Assembly (NCBI GenBank): GCA_964537055.1
Contig: CAZHYV010000008.1
Coordinates: forward strand, 1-64,000
Length of the DNA stretch: 64,000 bases
Origin: CAZHYV01 sp964537055
GTDB taxonomy: Bacteria > Myxococcota_A > Polyangia > Palsa-1104 > JAEUJZ01
Reading direction: 5' to 3'
The translations under genes and the position numbers were made by a program. The notes beneath the pieces are model-generated. The model searched no databases, was not told the DNA's origin, and saw nothing but the letters and a program-made list of their open reading frames with translations. This document shows, in pieces, positions 8,762-17,625 of the stretch; within the stretch, counting starts at the first letter, position 1, and each line of letters starts with the position of its first letter.

Positions 8762-9742
8762 TCATGTTTGGTACATGGCCCGCTTGACCGCGTCTATCAC
8801 CTTTTGTTCGTCAGGTAACACCAAAGCCTCAAGATTGAGCGAGTAGGGCATTGGAATGTCAAGAGATGCAACCCGCTCGACGGGAGCATCTAGATGATCA
8901 AAGCACGCATATTGGACCCGGGTGATGATTTCTGAAGCGAATGATGAATTTGGATGAGCCTCAGTTACGACGACACAGCGGTTGGTTTTGCGAACCGATT
9001 GAAAGATAAGCTCTTCATCCAAGGGCCTGAGTGTCCTTGGATCCACCACCTCGACAGAAATACCCTCTTTCTCTAGTTGCTCAGCAGCTCGCAAACACAA
9101 CGCGACCATCTTAGAATAAGCGACAATTGTACAGTCCGCTCCTTCGCGTTTGATGTCGCCTTTTCCAAGGGGGATGATGTACTCTCCCTCGGGAACTTCA
9201 CCCTGGTCGCTGTACATCAGCTCCGCTTCGATAAAAATAACCGGATCATCATCACGAATCGACGCCTTAAGAAGACCCTTTGCATCTGCAGGGGTCGAGG
9301 GCATAACTACTTTGAGTCCAGGCCAGTTGGTGTACATGGCCTCGACCGATTGGGAATGCTGGGCACCTAGTTGGTGGGCCGCTCCGCCGGGGCCTCGAAT
9401 GACCATGGGCACTTTACACTGCCCCGCGGACATTTCGTAGATTTTGGCTGCATTGTTAATGATCTGATCGATAGCAACTAGCGAAAAGTTGAACGTCATC
9501 AGTTCAACCACGGGTCTAAGTCCTGCCATCGCAGCTCCAATCCCGAGGCCGACAAAACCATTTTCAGCAATTGGGGTGTCAATGACCCGCTTTTCGCCAA
9601 ATCGTTTCAGCATCCCTTGGGAGACCTTGTAGGCCCCATTATAATGGCCCACCTCCTCTCCCATCAGGAATACATTGGGGTCGCGTTCCATTTCTTCGGA
9701 CATGGCTTGGTTTAATGCTTCTCGGAATGATAATCGTGGCAT
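8762..9742 (-). CDS. pdhB: Pyruvate dehydrogenase E1 component, beta subunit
   Basis: 326 residues, typical for E1-beta. Family blocks visible are MGEEVGHYNGAYKVSQGM near the N-terminus (containing the Glu that activates thiamine diphosphate in the family), DTPIAENGFVGLGIGAAM, and RGPGGAAHQLGAQHSQ. The C-terminal transketolase-like domain includes VVDPRTLRPLDEE. With E1-alpha it decarboxylates pyruvate and acetylates the E2 lipoyl group. The alpha-subunit gene normally sits directly upstream, but here the upstream gene is an unrelated lipoprotein, so pdhA must lie elsewhere. Confidence 0.95.
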   Translation of the reverse strand: MPRLSFREALNQAMSEEMERDPNVFLMGEEVGHYNGAYKVSQGMLKRFGEKRVIDTPIAENGFVGLGIGAAMAGLRPVVELMTFNFSLVAIDQIINNAAKIYEMSAGQCKVPMVIRGPGGAAHQLGAQHSQSVEAMYTNWPGLKVVMPSTPADAKGLLKASIRDDDPVIFIEAELMYSDQGEVPEGEYIIPLGKGDIKREGADCTIVAYSKMVALCLRAAEQLEKEGISVEVVDPRTLRPLDEELIFQSVRKTNRCVVVTEAHPNSSFASEIITRVQYACFDHLDAPVERVASLDIPMPYSLNLEALVLPDEQKVIDAVKRAMYQT

Positions 9743-9921
9743 AAATATTCTACTTTGAAAGGTCTACTTGTGTGACCCTTTGCCTTTTATCATAAAGCAA
9801 TGCAGAGAAAAATCGAATTCTTTGAAAATATGAGATTGGCTGGTTGTAAGAGAAATTAGGGCTCAGGCTATCTACTATGCGTTATCTGAAACGACCTATC
9901 CTAGCAAAGGGATTGTTATCA

Positions 9922-10449
9922 TCAGTTATTACTGGGGAGGAGAAAATCAGTTTCTGACGGACGAGGTCTAACTGGTGGACCATCGTTTTCTGGGTGAGAT
10001 GCTATCTGAAAAGAAACTCTTTTTCCAGAGGGGCATTCATAAATGGCGCAGTTGTCACAACTGCTAGGCTGCTGTGCATGAAATTCTATACAATAATTGG
10101 CGAACGCCTCATCAGTTTTACCTATTTTCCCCGAAAGCCCTATACCCACCTCTCCATCGCAATGTAGTTGAGAGGGCTCTATCATTTTTTGTGACATCGG
10201 AACCCAGCGTGTAAAATAATGATGCTCAGGTATATTAATAGCTTCTCTGTTTATAGATGAATCTACCGCACACATATCTCCTTTATTTAGAGGATACTCA
10301 TCTGGTGGTTTCTTATATATACTTTCATTTGTATATGGATCCTTTCTCTCTGCATGCTCTGTAACGACTTGGGGTTTATTGGCACATCCACTCAATGCGA
10401 TTCCTAGAACAATTGATAATGACAAGAATCTTAATCTGAAATTCATCAT
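9922..10449 (-). CDS. Small Cys-rich lipoprotein of unknown function
   Basis: 175 residues starting MMNFRLRFLSLSIVLG with a clear lipobox ALSGC at about residue 22, so it should be lipid-anchored after signal peptidase II cleavage. AAGGAG lies 12 bases before the start. The mature part contains several further Cys (for example SSCDNCAIYEC), suggesting disulfides in the periplasm. No domain recognised. It lies between pdhB and another lipoprotein gene on the same strand. Confidence 0.78.
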   Translation of the reverse strand: MMNFRLRFLSLSIVLGIALSGCANKPQVVTEHAERKDPYTNESIYKKPPDEYPLNKGDMCAVDSSINREAINIPEHHYFTRWVPMSQKMIEPSQLHCDGEVGIGLSGKIGKTDEAFANYCIEFHAQQPSSCDNCAIYECPSGKRVSFQIASHPENDGPPVRPRPSETDFLLPSNN

Positions 10450-10493
10450 TGATAGAAGTATCTCCTTACTACCAGAACAGGTAGCATTTATAT

Positions 10494-11018
10494 CTATTTA
10501 AGTTCAACAGACTTTGTAATAGAGATGCTCTCCATGCTGTCTTTCATTTCGAGGGTTTGAGGATCCTGCTTTTTCGAAGGAATTCCTCTCTCGATAATAA
10601 ATTGAGCTTTTCCATTGCGGAAGACTTCCATGCCGTTTGGGTGAACTGTATTTGAAGGGATGCTCGCGATAAACGTATCATCATCCTTGCGGACAAGGGT
10701 TAAAGCAAGCTGTTCTCCTGTCTGCTGCTGGAAAATATAGGCGAGTATGTAAGGTTCGGTTTGCGATTTCTGGTTAAGTACAGTAGGAGAGGGTGCGGTG
10801 GACAGATCGAAAATAATAACATCCCCCCCAAGGCTTTTATGAATAATGCTACCGTGGCTTGGATCTGGGTAAGTGACCAGGGTGAACTTGTTTAGGCATT
10901 CCGCTTTGTTTTGCTCACACCATATCTTGTCACAATTTCCAGCAAGGCCACATGCACTCAGATGAAGAGTAAGAATTGCGGTAAAGATAAGGAAAGTTTT
11001 ATAAAATAATTTCTTCAT
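10494..11018 (-). CDS. Small lipoprotein of unknown function
   Basis: 174 residues from the ATG at 11018 (GGAG eight bases upstream); the frame is open to 11057 but that extension would bury the signal peptide. MKKLFYKTFLIFTAILTLHLSAC is a lipoprotein signal whose lipobox is LSAC. The mature protein has paired Cys near the N-terminus (NCDKIWCEQNKAEC) and a beta-rich remainder with no family I recognise. The gene is 44 bases upstream of the other small lipoprotein gene and may be co-transcribed with it. Confidence 0.78.
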   Translation of the reverse strand: MKKLFYKTFLIFTAILTLHLSACGLAGNCDKIWCEQNKAECLNKFTLVTYPDPSHGSIIHKSLGGDVIIFDLSTAPSPTVLNQKSQTEPYILAYIFQQQTGEQLALTLVRKDDDTFIASIPSNTVHPNGMEVFRNGKAQFIIERGIPSKKQDPQTLEMKDSMESISITKSVELK

Positions 11019-11279
11019 GAGAATTTCTCCAACAAATGTTTGCAAAAACGGATACAAACAAATCAGTACACTTGACTACATTGTAGTCCGACTTTCCGAG
11101 AATGCAAGCGAAGTTTTGTACATGGTTGTAACGTCTATGATTTAAGAAAAGATTCAATAAGTTTTTATATAAGTATTTGTCTATTGGAGTAACCCTTTAA
11201 ATTAAGCAAATTTTTCCACAAAGAGAAAGAGTTTTGCAAAAAATTTGCATGCTGATCAAAACAATGTTAGCGAAGCCCT

Positions 11280-11582
11280 ATGCGTGATGGTGGGAAACAA
11301 AAGCCTGAAAAAAAACGACTTTCTTCTGATCGGCTAGATAGCAAAATGTCTCATCCCTATTTTTTATTACAACCAGATGCTATTTCTTCTCAAGGTTTGC
11401 CTCTGAAAGAGCCAATCCAGGGACCTTCCCTTGGGGAGTTTCCATCTGAGCTAAAGAACCCTCGAGATATCGCCAGTAAGTATTTACAAGTTGCGGATCT
11501 GTATTTATTACAGGGGGACTCTGAAAAAGCCCATGAACTTTACCGAGAGGCCTTCTATCTCTGTAAAAGGTTAAACTCATAA
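11280..11582 (+). CDS. Small protein with a single TPR-like motif
   Basis: 100 residues. The C-terminal third (YLQVADLYLLQGDSEKAHEL) matches one tetratricopeptide unit; the N-terminus is basic and polar with no signal peptide. No good Shine-Dalgarno precedes the ATG, so an internal start (the Met near residue 23) is possible. It is convergent with the unknown gene after murF, 17 bases apart. Probably real because of the TPR-like pattern, but function is unknown. Confidence 0.5.
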   Translation: MRDGGKQKPEKKRLSSDRLDSKMSHPYFLLQPDAISSQGLPLKEPIQGPSLGEFPSELKNPRDIASKYLQVADLYLLQGDSEKAHELYREAFYLCKRLNS

Positions 11583-11599
11583 AAGGGAATCCGTCTTAT

Positions 11600-12253
11600 T
11601 CATCCCTTGCCACTCGTTCGAAGACAAAAAACCTCCTGAACAATGGCTCGCTTTTCACGACTAAGATGGGGTGCCCTTGTTAGGTTGTACTCTAGCATTT
11701 CCACCTCTTTATGTTTCTCTATAAATTCTCGAAACTTTTTTGATTTTACGTAGGGAGCCCCGTAATACCCAAGGGCAATTGTAGTAATTGCCTCTGGATA
11801 TGCGTAGCGTTCAGCAAGAATTTCTAACAAGGTTAGAGGTCCACCCCGATGACCTAGTGAGGATAAGAACATCCCCCCGTTTGCGTAGTTGATAAGTATT
11901 TCTTCAGGAATGTTAGGGTGGAGGAGAAGCTCAGCGATCAACTCCTCTGCGGCCGACCAGGCCTTCTTTTTGACCCTATCCTTCTTGTTTGCTCGCCCCT
12001 TTTTATTTGGTTCCGCTTTGGTCTGCACTTCCTTGCTTGTCAACCGTGTATGGGTGAGTAGATTGATCGCTTCCCTAAGCTGCTGGGGAGTGGCCTGGCA
12101 ACGAGGGGCCACCACGCTAATCTGTGCTAACAAAGAAGATGCTTCTTGGGTCTTTGTCGATAAAAATAAAAGCAATTCTGTTCGTTGGTCCTCTGCTAAA
12201 AGACACTCGATGAACAGAGACTCATTGATTTGGTGAAGAAACGGATGCTTCAT
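11600..12253 (-). CDS. Unknown protein encoded directly after murF
   Basis: 217 residues, helical, without signal peptide or membrane segment. A Lys-rich linker (about residues 80-98, KAEPNKKGRANKKDRVKKK) separates an N-terminal helical part from a C-terminal part containing HPNIPEEILINYANGG and ALGYYGAPYV. The C-terminal part vaguely resembles HEAT- or leucine-repeat-variant modules, but I cannot assign a family. It begins four bases after the murF stop, so it is the last gene of the rsmH-to-murF unit, in the place where mraY or murD is usual. Confidence 0.7.
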   Translation of the reverse strand: MKHPFLHQINESLFIECLLAEDQRTELLLFLSTKTQEASSLLAQISVVAPRCQATPQQLREAINLLTHTRLTSKEVQTKAEPNKKGRANKKDRVKKKAWSAAEELIAELLLHPNIPEEILINYANGGMFLSSLGHRGGPLTLLEILAERYAYPEAITTIALGYYGAPYVKSKKFREFIEKHKEVEMLEYNLTRAPHLSREKRAIVQEVFCLRTSGKG

Positions 12254-12257
12254 CGTT

Positions 12258-13778
12258 TTATTTCGATTGCCACGCTTCTTTTAGCAGCGGGTAAAGCCGC
12301 TCAAGCTGCATTCCCCGAGACCCCTTGACCCAAAAGATATCGCCAGGCTCGCAGGTTTTTATGAGAGCGTTTGCCAAATCTTCGATCGAAGTATGATGAG
12401 AAGCGGTTACCCCTTTGGCAGAGGCGGCAAGCGCGATGGCCTTTGCCCGTTCTCCTAATGTAAAAACTCCGCTGATCGGCTGGCCGGCAGCAAACTCTCC
12501 AATAGAATGGTGGTACGTCTTTTCTTGTTCTCCCAGCTCAAGCATGTCTCCAAGAATCATAAAAGCCCTGCCTTCTCGTTTAAGAGAACCTAGCGTTTTG
12601 AGGGCTGCTTTGACAGATTCGGGGTTTGCGTTGTAGCAATCATCCACTATCAGGCGTCCCCCATAGGACAGCCGCTCTCCCCGGTGCTTGTGGGGCTTCA
12701 CTTTGGCAAGACCCTCACAGATGACGGAAGAGGAAACCCCAAGGCACAGTGCCGCTGTAATGGCCAAAGCGGCATTTTCGACCTGGTGGGCTCCAAGCAA
12801 AGGCAGAAACACCTCAGTCCCTCCCAAAGAAGGATTGGATGGTTTGAGTATCCCCTCATTTTTGATAAAGAAGCGAAACCGAATCCCCTCAAACTGCTCT
12901 GACAGAAGCTCGACATAAATTGCGGCCTGCTCGTTTTGCCTATCCAAAGATGCGGTCACCGCAGAAATCCTTCCTTCTGTCACGCCTGCTTGTTCCGCTT
13001 GCTTCTTGATTAGCTTATACGAGGGCTGGTCAAGAAAAATCGCCTTGCCGAAATTTGGTAACCCGAAGAAAAGTTCTCCCTTGGCCTTTGCTACGTTTTC
13101 AATGGTTTTTAACGTCTCTAAATGGGCGGGCCCTACACTGGTAATCATCCCTATCTCAGGTTTTGCCAGGGAAGTAAGGTAGGCAATTTCGCCTAGGTCT
13201 GACATGCCCATTTCAATCACTGCGTAGAGATGGTGCGGGGTCAGCCTAAGCAAGGTCAAAGGGACCCCAAAATGGTTGTTCAAATTTCCTTCGGTGTACA
13301 AAACCTGGCTTGGATCTTGGGTGTGCGCTTTCAAAATTTCTGCCAGCATTTCCTTCGTCGTGGTTTTGCCATAGGAGCCCGTGATTCCGATCACCTTGAG
13401 TCTTTGGGCAATGTCGGGACTTTGCCTGTAGGCAGAGGCCAGCTGACCAAGGGCCTTCTGGGCATCTTGCACCTCGATGACGGTCAGCTGACGAAACGTT
13501 TTGGCAATATCGGTGCCTCGACCAGACTGCACCAAAACCCCTGTCGCTCCTTGGGCAACTGCTTGCTCAATATAGTGATGGCCATCATGGTTAGGTCCTG
13601 AAATTGCGACAAAGAGGGCGTTTGGTTTTGCCTGTCTTCCATCAATCGTAATGTTTGTAAAATGCTCCGCCTGCTTTTGAATGAGATGACTGCATGTCGA
13701 ATCAAGAATAAACGTTAGAGAGAAAGAGGGATGAGACATGATGGAGAACGATGACTGAGACGAAATCTTTTTATCCAT
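12258..13778 (-). CDS. murF: UDP-MurNAc-tripeptide:D-Ala-D-Ala ligase
   Basis: 506 residues. MurF adds D-Ala-D-Ala to the UDP-MurNAc-tripeptide in the cytoplasm, the last soluble step of the peptidoglycan precursor path. The Mur-ligase P-loop is VIGITGSYGKTTTKEML; the central domain contains EGNLNNHFGVPLTLL and EMGMSDLGEI, and the C-terminal domain DDCYNANPESVKAAL is diagnostic for MurF. AGGAG precedes the ATG at 13778 and the murE stop is 12 bases upstream. The N-terminus is extended by about 12 residues before the first Mur domain. Confidence 0.96.
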   Translation of the reverse strand: MDKKISSQSSFSIMSHPSFSLTFILDSTCSHLIQKQAEHFTNITIDGRQAKPNALFVAISGPNHDGHHYIEQAVAQGATGVLVQSGRGTDIAKTFRQLTVIEVQDAQKALGQLASAYRQSPDIAQRLKVIGITGSYGKTTTKEMLAEILKAHTQDPSQVLYTEGNLNNHFGVPLTLLRLTPHHLYAVIEMGMSDLGEIAYLTSLAKPEIGMITSVGPAHLETLKTIENVAKAKGELFFGLPNFGKAIFLDQPSYKLIKKQAEQAGVTEGRISAVTASLDRQNEQAAIYVELLSEQFEGIRFRFFIKNEGILKPSNPSLGGTEVFLPLLGAHQVENAALAITAALCLGVSSSVICEGLAKVKPHKHRGERLSYGGRLIVDDCYNANPESVKAALKTLGSLKREGRAFMILGDMLELGEQEKTYHHSIGEFAAGQPISGVFTLGERAKAIALAASAKGVTASHHTSIEDLANALIKTCEPGDIFWVKGSRGMQLERLYPLLKEAWQSK

Positions 13779-13790
13779 GAGCTTGAACTC

Positions 13791-15431
13791 CTACCTAGAA
13801 CGATTTTGGGATGCAAAGCGATTTTGTAACGCTGCTCGGGCTTCTTCTCGATCATCGAAAGGAAACTTCTCTTCCCCAATGATTTGGTAATCTTCGTGGC
13901 CCTTGCCTGCTAACAAAACAACATCATCCTCACGTGCAGCCAAAATTGCCGCCGCAATTGCTTCTTTTCTGTCGAGAATCGACAAATAACCTCGCTGTGC
14001 CGATGAGAGTTGGTTAGAAGTTAATCTCGATCCAGCCGCACCTTGCTCGATTTCCTGAAGAATCTGCTCAGGGTTTTCTGTTCGAGGGTTGTCCGAGGTC
14101 AAAATGACGATGTCCGCTTCTTCCGTAGCGATTTTGCCCATGAGGGGTCGCTTTCCTCGGTCACGATCCCCCCCACAGCCAAATACCACAAAAAGACGAG
14201 GCGGTGAGGTCTGAAGAGGTGGAGGAGAGGACCCCATCAGGGGTGCTGAGGACTCCATGACGGGCGGTGGTGAGAACTCCATCAGCGACCGTAACGTTTG
14301 TAGAACCCGAAGGAGGGCTTCGGGCTTGTGGGCATAATCGACGAAGACTGTGGGGCCTGTTCTAGCATGGCCTACTTTTCCTAGTCGTCCAGGGATCCCT
14401 TTGAGGGAAGAAAGGCCTCGGCTGATTACTTCGGGAGAGAGGTCTAGAGCCACCCCAATCCCAGCAGCAACCGCCAAATTTGCCAGATTGTGCGAGCCAC
14501 AAAGAGAAGATTGGAGATAGATAGGACCCTTTGGAGAAGATAAGGTGGCAGAGATGCCCTTTAGAGAAAACCGTTCTTCGGATGTTATCAGTATTGGAGC
14601 CTTGAGCTCCTTTTGTTTTTCTTTCGCAGCCGAGGTGGTAGCGACAGCAATCAGGGAAGGACTGGGCAATTCTTTGGCAAGCCTTAGGCCATACTCATCG
14701 TCGATACAAACGACACAACGCCTTTTGTTAGGGCTTTGTTTGATGTGCTCATGGAACAAACGGGCTTTTGCCTGAAAATACTCTTCCATGGTGGCATGAA
14801 AATCCAAATGATCCCGGGAAAGATTGGTAAAGGCAGCTACATCAAATTCTACCCCCAACAGGCGATTTTGCGAAAGAGCATGGGAGGAGGCTTCCATCAC
14901 GACGGATTTGGCTCCTTGATTTCTCATATCTGCCAGCATCCCCTGCAGCAGAAGGGCTCCTGGGGTTGTCAAAGGGGCAGGCTTTTCTTGTCCTTGGAAC
15001 CGATACACAATGGTTCCAATCATTCCAGGATTGTACCCGGCCTGCGAGAGAAGGGCCTCTGTGAGAAAACTTGTGGTAGTTTTGCCACTCGTTCCAGTAA
15101 TCCCGCACAAGAGAAGGTCTTTTGTGGGATGCCCATAAAAGTTTGCAGCCAGGAGAGCAAGGGCTATCGTGCTTGACGAAACCTGAATTTGGGGGAGGGA
15201 GAGCTGAGTATCAATGTGCTCAACAATGGCGACAAATGCCCCTAGCTTTGCTGCCATGCTTAAAAATTGATGTCCGTCCGATTTATACCCCGAGACTGCA
15301 ACAAACAAGTCACCCCGGTTTACTTTTCGTGAATCCTCCTGAATCGAATGGATCTCTACTTTGGAGAGGTCGAGATGAGTAGGGTGCTTTCCTACAATAG
15401 AAATACCTTTACAGACGTCACCTAGGTTCAT
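13791..15431 (-). CDS. murE: UDP-MurNAc-dipeptide:meso-DAP ligase, with a Pro/Ser-rich insertion
   Basis: 546 residues, longer than usual (about 490). It adds the third amino acid of the peptide stem. The P-loop is GITGTSGKTTTSFL and the substrate motif D447-N-P-R450 is the one found in meso-diaminopimelate ligases rather than lysine ligases. Between RVLQTLRSL and the conserved VFGCGGDRDRGKRPLMG is an insertion of about 27 residues made of imperfect repeats (SPPPVMESSAPLMGSSPPP), encoded by three near-identical 14-base copies at 14227-14240, 14248-14261 and 14272-14285. Its start overlaps the ftsI stop by four bases. Confidence 0.96.
   Translation of the reverse strand: MNLGDVCKGISIVGKHPTHLDLSKVEIHSIQEDSRKVNRGDLFVAVSGYKSDGHQFLSMAAKLGAFVAIVEHIDTQLSLPQIQVSSSTIALALLAANFYGHPTKDLLLCGITGTSGKTTTSFLTEALLSQAGYNPGMIGTIVYRFQGQEKPAPLTTPGALLLQGMLADMRNQGAKSVVMEASSHALSQNRLLGVEFDVAAFTNLSRDHLDFHATMEEYFQAKARLFHEHIKQSPNKRRCVVCIDDEYGLRLAKELPSPSLIAVATTSAAKEKQKELKAPILITSEERFSLKGISATLSSPKGPIYLQSSLCGSHNLANLAVAAGIGVALDLSPEVISRGLSSLKGIPGRLGKVGHARTGPTVFVDYAHKPEALLRVLQTLRSLMEFSPPPVMESSAPLMGSSPPPLQTSPPRLFVVFGCGGDRDRGKRPLMGKIATEEADIVILTSDNPRTENPEQILQEIEQGAAGSRLTSNQLSSAQRGYLSILDRKEAIAAAILAAREDDVVLLAGKGHEDYQIIGEEKFPFDDREEARAALQNRFASQNRSR
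14227..14285. repeat. In-frame tandem repeats inside murE
   Basis: Three imperfect 14-base copies (consensus GAGGACTCCATCAG) start at 14227, 14248 and 14272, with spacings of 21 and 24 bases, both multiples of three. They encode the Pro/Ser-rich loop before the MurE C-terminal domain. Confidence 0.75.
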
Positions 15432-17239
15432 AATGGGTTCCGTTTCCTGAGGGGCTTTGATTCCTCAAGTGGGATTGGATCTGGGGGGACGCCCATGGAA
15501 ATGAGCATTTTTTGCATCGCCTCTTGAAAAATAGGCCCTGCGGTCGTGGCTCCATGATAAAGGGGGGTTTCCTGGAGGTCCAGGAAGACACCAAGAACGA
15601 TTTTAGGGTGCTTGTAGGGAGCAAATCCTACGAAAGAGGCAAACCATTGATCTGGATCATACTTGTGGGTATAGGGGTTCACCCGTTGGGCAGTTCCTGT
15701 TTTTCCTGCAATGGGATAGTCGGTAAGATCCTGCCTGCTGCCGGTTCCCTTCTTTTCCATCACCGCCCGCATCATTTTGGCGACCATTTGGGCCGTTTCT
15801 GGACGCATGACCCGCCTCCCTTCGGGAACCGTCTCTCGCACAATCTCGCCATCAGCAGCGCGGATGGTTTTTACAATAAACGGTTTATACAGGATCCCAC
15901 CGTTTGCATAAACCGCAGTCGCTGTAACAACTTGTAAAGGAGTGGCTGTCATTCCTTGCCCAAAACTAATATTGGCAAAGGTCATATCGTCCCATTTCGA
16001 GATAGGCAAAAGCTTACCTGCGTTCTCGCCCGTCATATCGACTCCGGTGGGTTTTCCAAAACCTAGGTTGGTTAGGAACTTGTAAAGCTTCTCTCTGCCA
16101 AGCTCTCGGGTGATCTTGCTGATGCAGATATTTGAAGAGCGTGCAATGACTTGGGTGGTTGAAAGCACTCCGTGGTGATCAGCATCCCGAATGGGTTGTA
16201 AGTCGGGATGGTTTGGGAGGAACCACTGTCCATTTTCGCAGTCCCATTCCTCGTGAGGATGGGTGATGTTTGCTTCAAGGGCAGCTCCCATCGAAAACAG
16301 CTTCATGGTGGACCCTGGTTCGATAGGATCAGTAATGCCTCGGTTACGGACCCCAAGAGAAACAGCCTCGCCAGGCTGATTTGGATCAATGGTGGGAACA
16401 GAAGCAATGGCCAAAATCGCCCCGGTAAAAGGATCCATCGCAATGGCAACTGCCGATCTTGCGTGGGTCTCTTCGAATCCTTTTTGAAGAGCGCTCTCTA
16501 GTTCAGTTTGGAGACGCTCCTGCACCGTAAGGATCAAATCGTTTCCAGGATGAGGAAGAACCTCGTCATTGTCAGGAGGAAACATCCAGCGTTCTCCGCC
16601 GACTCTTAGGGTTTGTAGCTCTTGCTTCTCTCCTGGCAGCTGTCTGTCTTTATGCTCGTAATAATATTCAAGACCCTCGATTCCCACATAGTCGATGTTG
16701 ACCCATCCTAAAATGGGTCCGGCAAGTTCTTTGTGCGGGTAGCGTCGTTTGAAAAAAGGAAGGATATCAAAGCCTTTATAGCCAGCGATGAGATGCTGAA
16801 ACTGCTCTTTTTCCTCTTTGGAAAGGCCTCGTTTCAGGACAGCGAACGAACGACCCGAGAGAAGGAGTTTCTTGATTTCCACCGCGCTTGGTTTTTTCAG
16901 AAGCTCTCCCCACCTCTGAATGACTTCATCCGAAGGGAATTTGTCTTTAAACAGGCGAGGATAAATATGGATGGTGTATAAAATTTCTGAATCTGCCAAA
17001 AGCTCAAGCTCGGATGCTTTGGAAAATCCTGTCTGAGCATAGATCCGTCCTCGGGGCGCTTGCATCTTCTTGATACCGCTATACATTTTTTCTCCCATCT
17101 CTTTGGAATGCAAAGAATCCTGGATCTGTAAAACGGCTGCTTTCCAAAGGAGAAAGCCCAATCCCATCAGCAAAAGAAGGCTCATCAGCCAAAGACGAAA
17201 ACGATTTCCTAAAGAGGATGGAGGGGTTGCTAAGGTCAT
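15428..17239 (-). CDS. ftsI: Septal peptidoglycan transpeptidase, penicillin-binding protein FtsI
   Basis: 603 residues. A short cytoplasmic segment and one membrane helix (about residues 14-33) anchor it; a PBP dimerisation domain follows. The transpeptidase domain has the serine nucleophile motif S310-T-M-K, the SxN motif S368-S-N370 and the K513-T-G-T motif, in the usual order and spacing. The enzyme cross-links septal peptidoglycan in the periplasm and is the target of beta-lactams. It overlaps both ftsL upstream and murE downstream by four bases (ATGA), so translation is coupled along the cluster. No C-terminal PASTA domain is present, as in Gram-negative FtsI. Confidence 0.96.
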   Translation of the reverse strand: MTLATPPSSLGNRFRLWLMSLLLLMGLGFLLWKAAVLQIQDSLHSKEMGEKMYSGIKKMQAPRGRIYAQTGFSKASELELLADSEILYTIHIYPRLFKDKFPSDEVIQRWGELLKKPSAVEIKKLLLSGRSFAVLKRGLSKEEKEQFQHLIAGYKGFDILPFFKRRYPHKELAGPILGWVNIDYVGIEGLEYYYEHKDRQLPGEKQELQTLRVGGERWMFPPDNDEVLPHPGNDLILTVQERLQTELESALQKGFEETHARSAVAIAMDPFTGAILAIASVPTIDPNQPGEAVSLGVRNRGITDPIEPGSTMKLFSMGAALEANITHPHEEWDCENGQWFLPNHPDLQPIRDADHHGVLSTTQVIARSSNICISKITRELGREKLYKFLTNLGFGKPTGVDMTGENAGKLLPISKWDDMTFANISFGQGMTATPLQVVTATAVYANGGILYKPFIVKTIRAADGEIVRETVPEGRRVMRPETAQMVAKMMRAVMEKKGTGSRQDLTDYPIAGKTGTAQRVNPYTHKYDPDQWFASFVGFAPYKHPKIVLGVFLDLQETPLYHGATTAGPIFQEAMQKMLISMGVPPDPIPLEESKPLRKRNPL

Positions 17240-17625
17240 GGTGCTTGTGAAGCTCCTTTCTTAGAGGAAGAGGAGGGTGTTGGGGTGAGAGTAACGAACT
17301 CCACTGGATAGACCATACCAAACTGTGTTTGGGCTTTTGTGTACCATTCGGCACGTTTTTGCGAAAGTTCGAGGACGAGCTTTTTTTTCTTCTCCATCAG
17401 CGCTTGATACTCATACACTTCTTTCGAAATGGCGTGAGCGGTTAGTACAGGTTGCACTCGAAGCCAAATTTGAGAAAGAGAGGCACCCACCCACAAGCAG
17501 AGGCAAAGGAGCAGCACCCAGGGGAAGAGAGGGTGCTGAACACGCTGCAAGGCTTGTCTGTGGAGATGGGCGTAGTGATGTTTCGAACGCTTCATGAACC
17601 GTGAAGGGAGAAACGAGGCTGCCAT
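17236..17625 (-). CDS. ftsL: FtsL-like cell-division membrane protein
   Basis: 129 residues. A basic N-terminus (SRFMKRSKHHYAHLHRQ) is followed by one membrane helix (about 34-54), a short coiled-coil candidate (YEYQALMEKKKKLVLELSQK) and a Pro/Ser-rich tail. FtsL sequences diverge strongly, so the call rests on topology and on position between rsmH and ftsI, where ftsL lies in most bacteria. Its start shares one base with the rsmH stop and its end overlaps ftsI. FtsL with FtsB and FtsQ activates the septal synthase. Confidence 0.82.
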   Translation of the reverse strand: MAASFLPSRFMKRSKHHYAHLHRQALQRVQHPLFPWVLLLCLCLWVGASLSQIWLRVQPVLTAHAISKEVYEYQALMEKKKKLVLELSQKRAEWYTKAQTQFGMVYPVEFVTLTPTPSSSSKKGASQAP

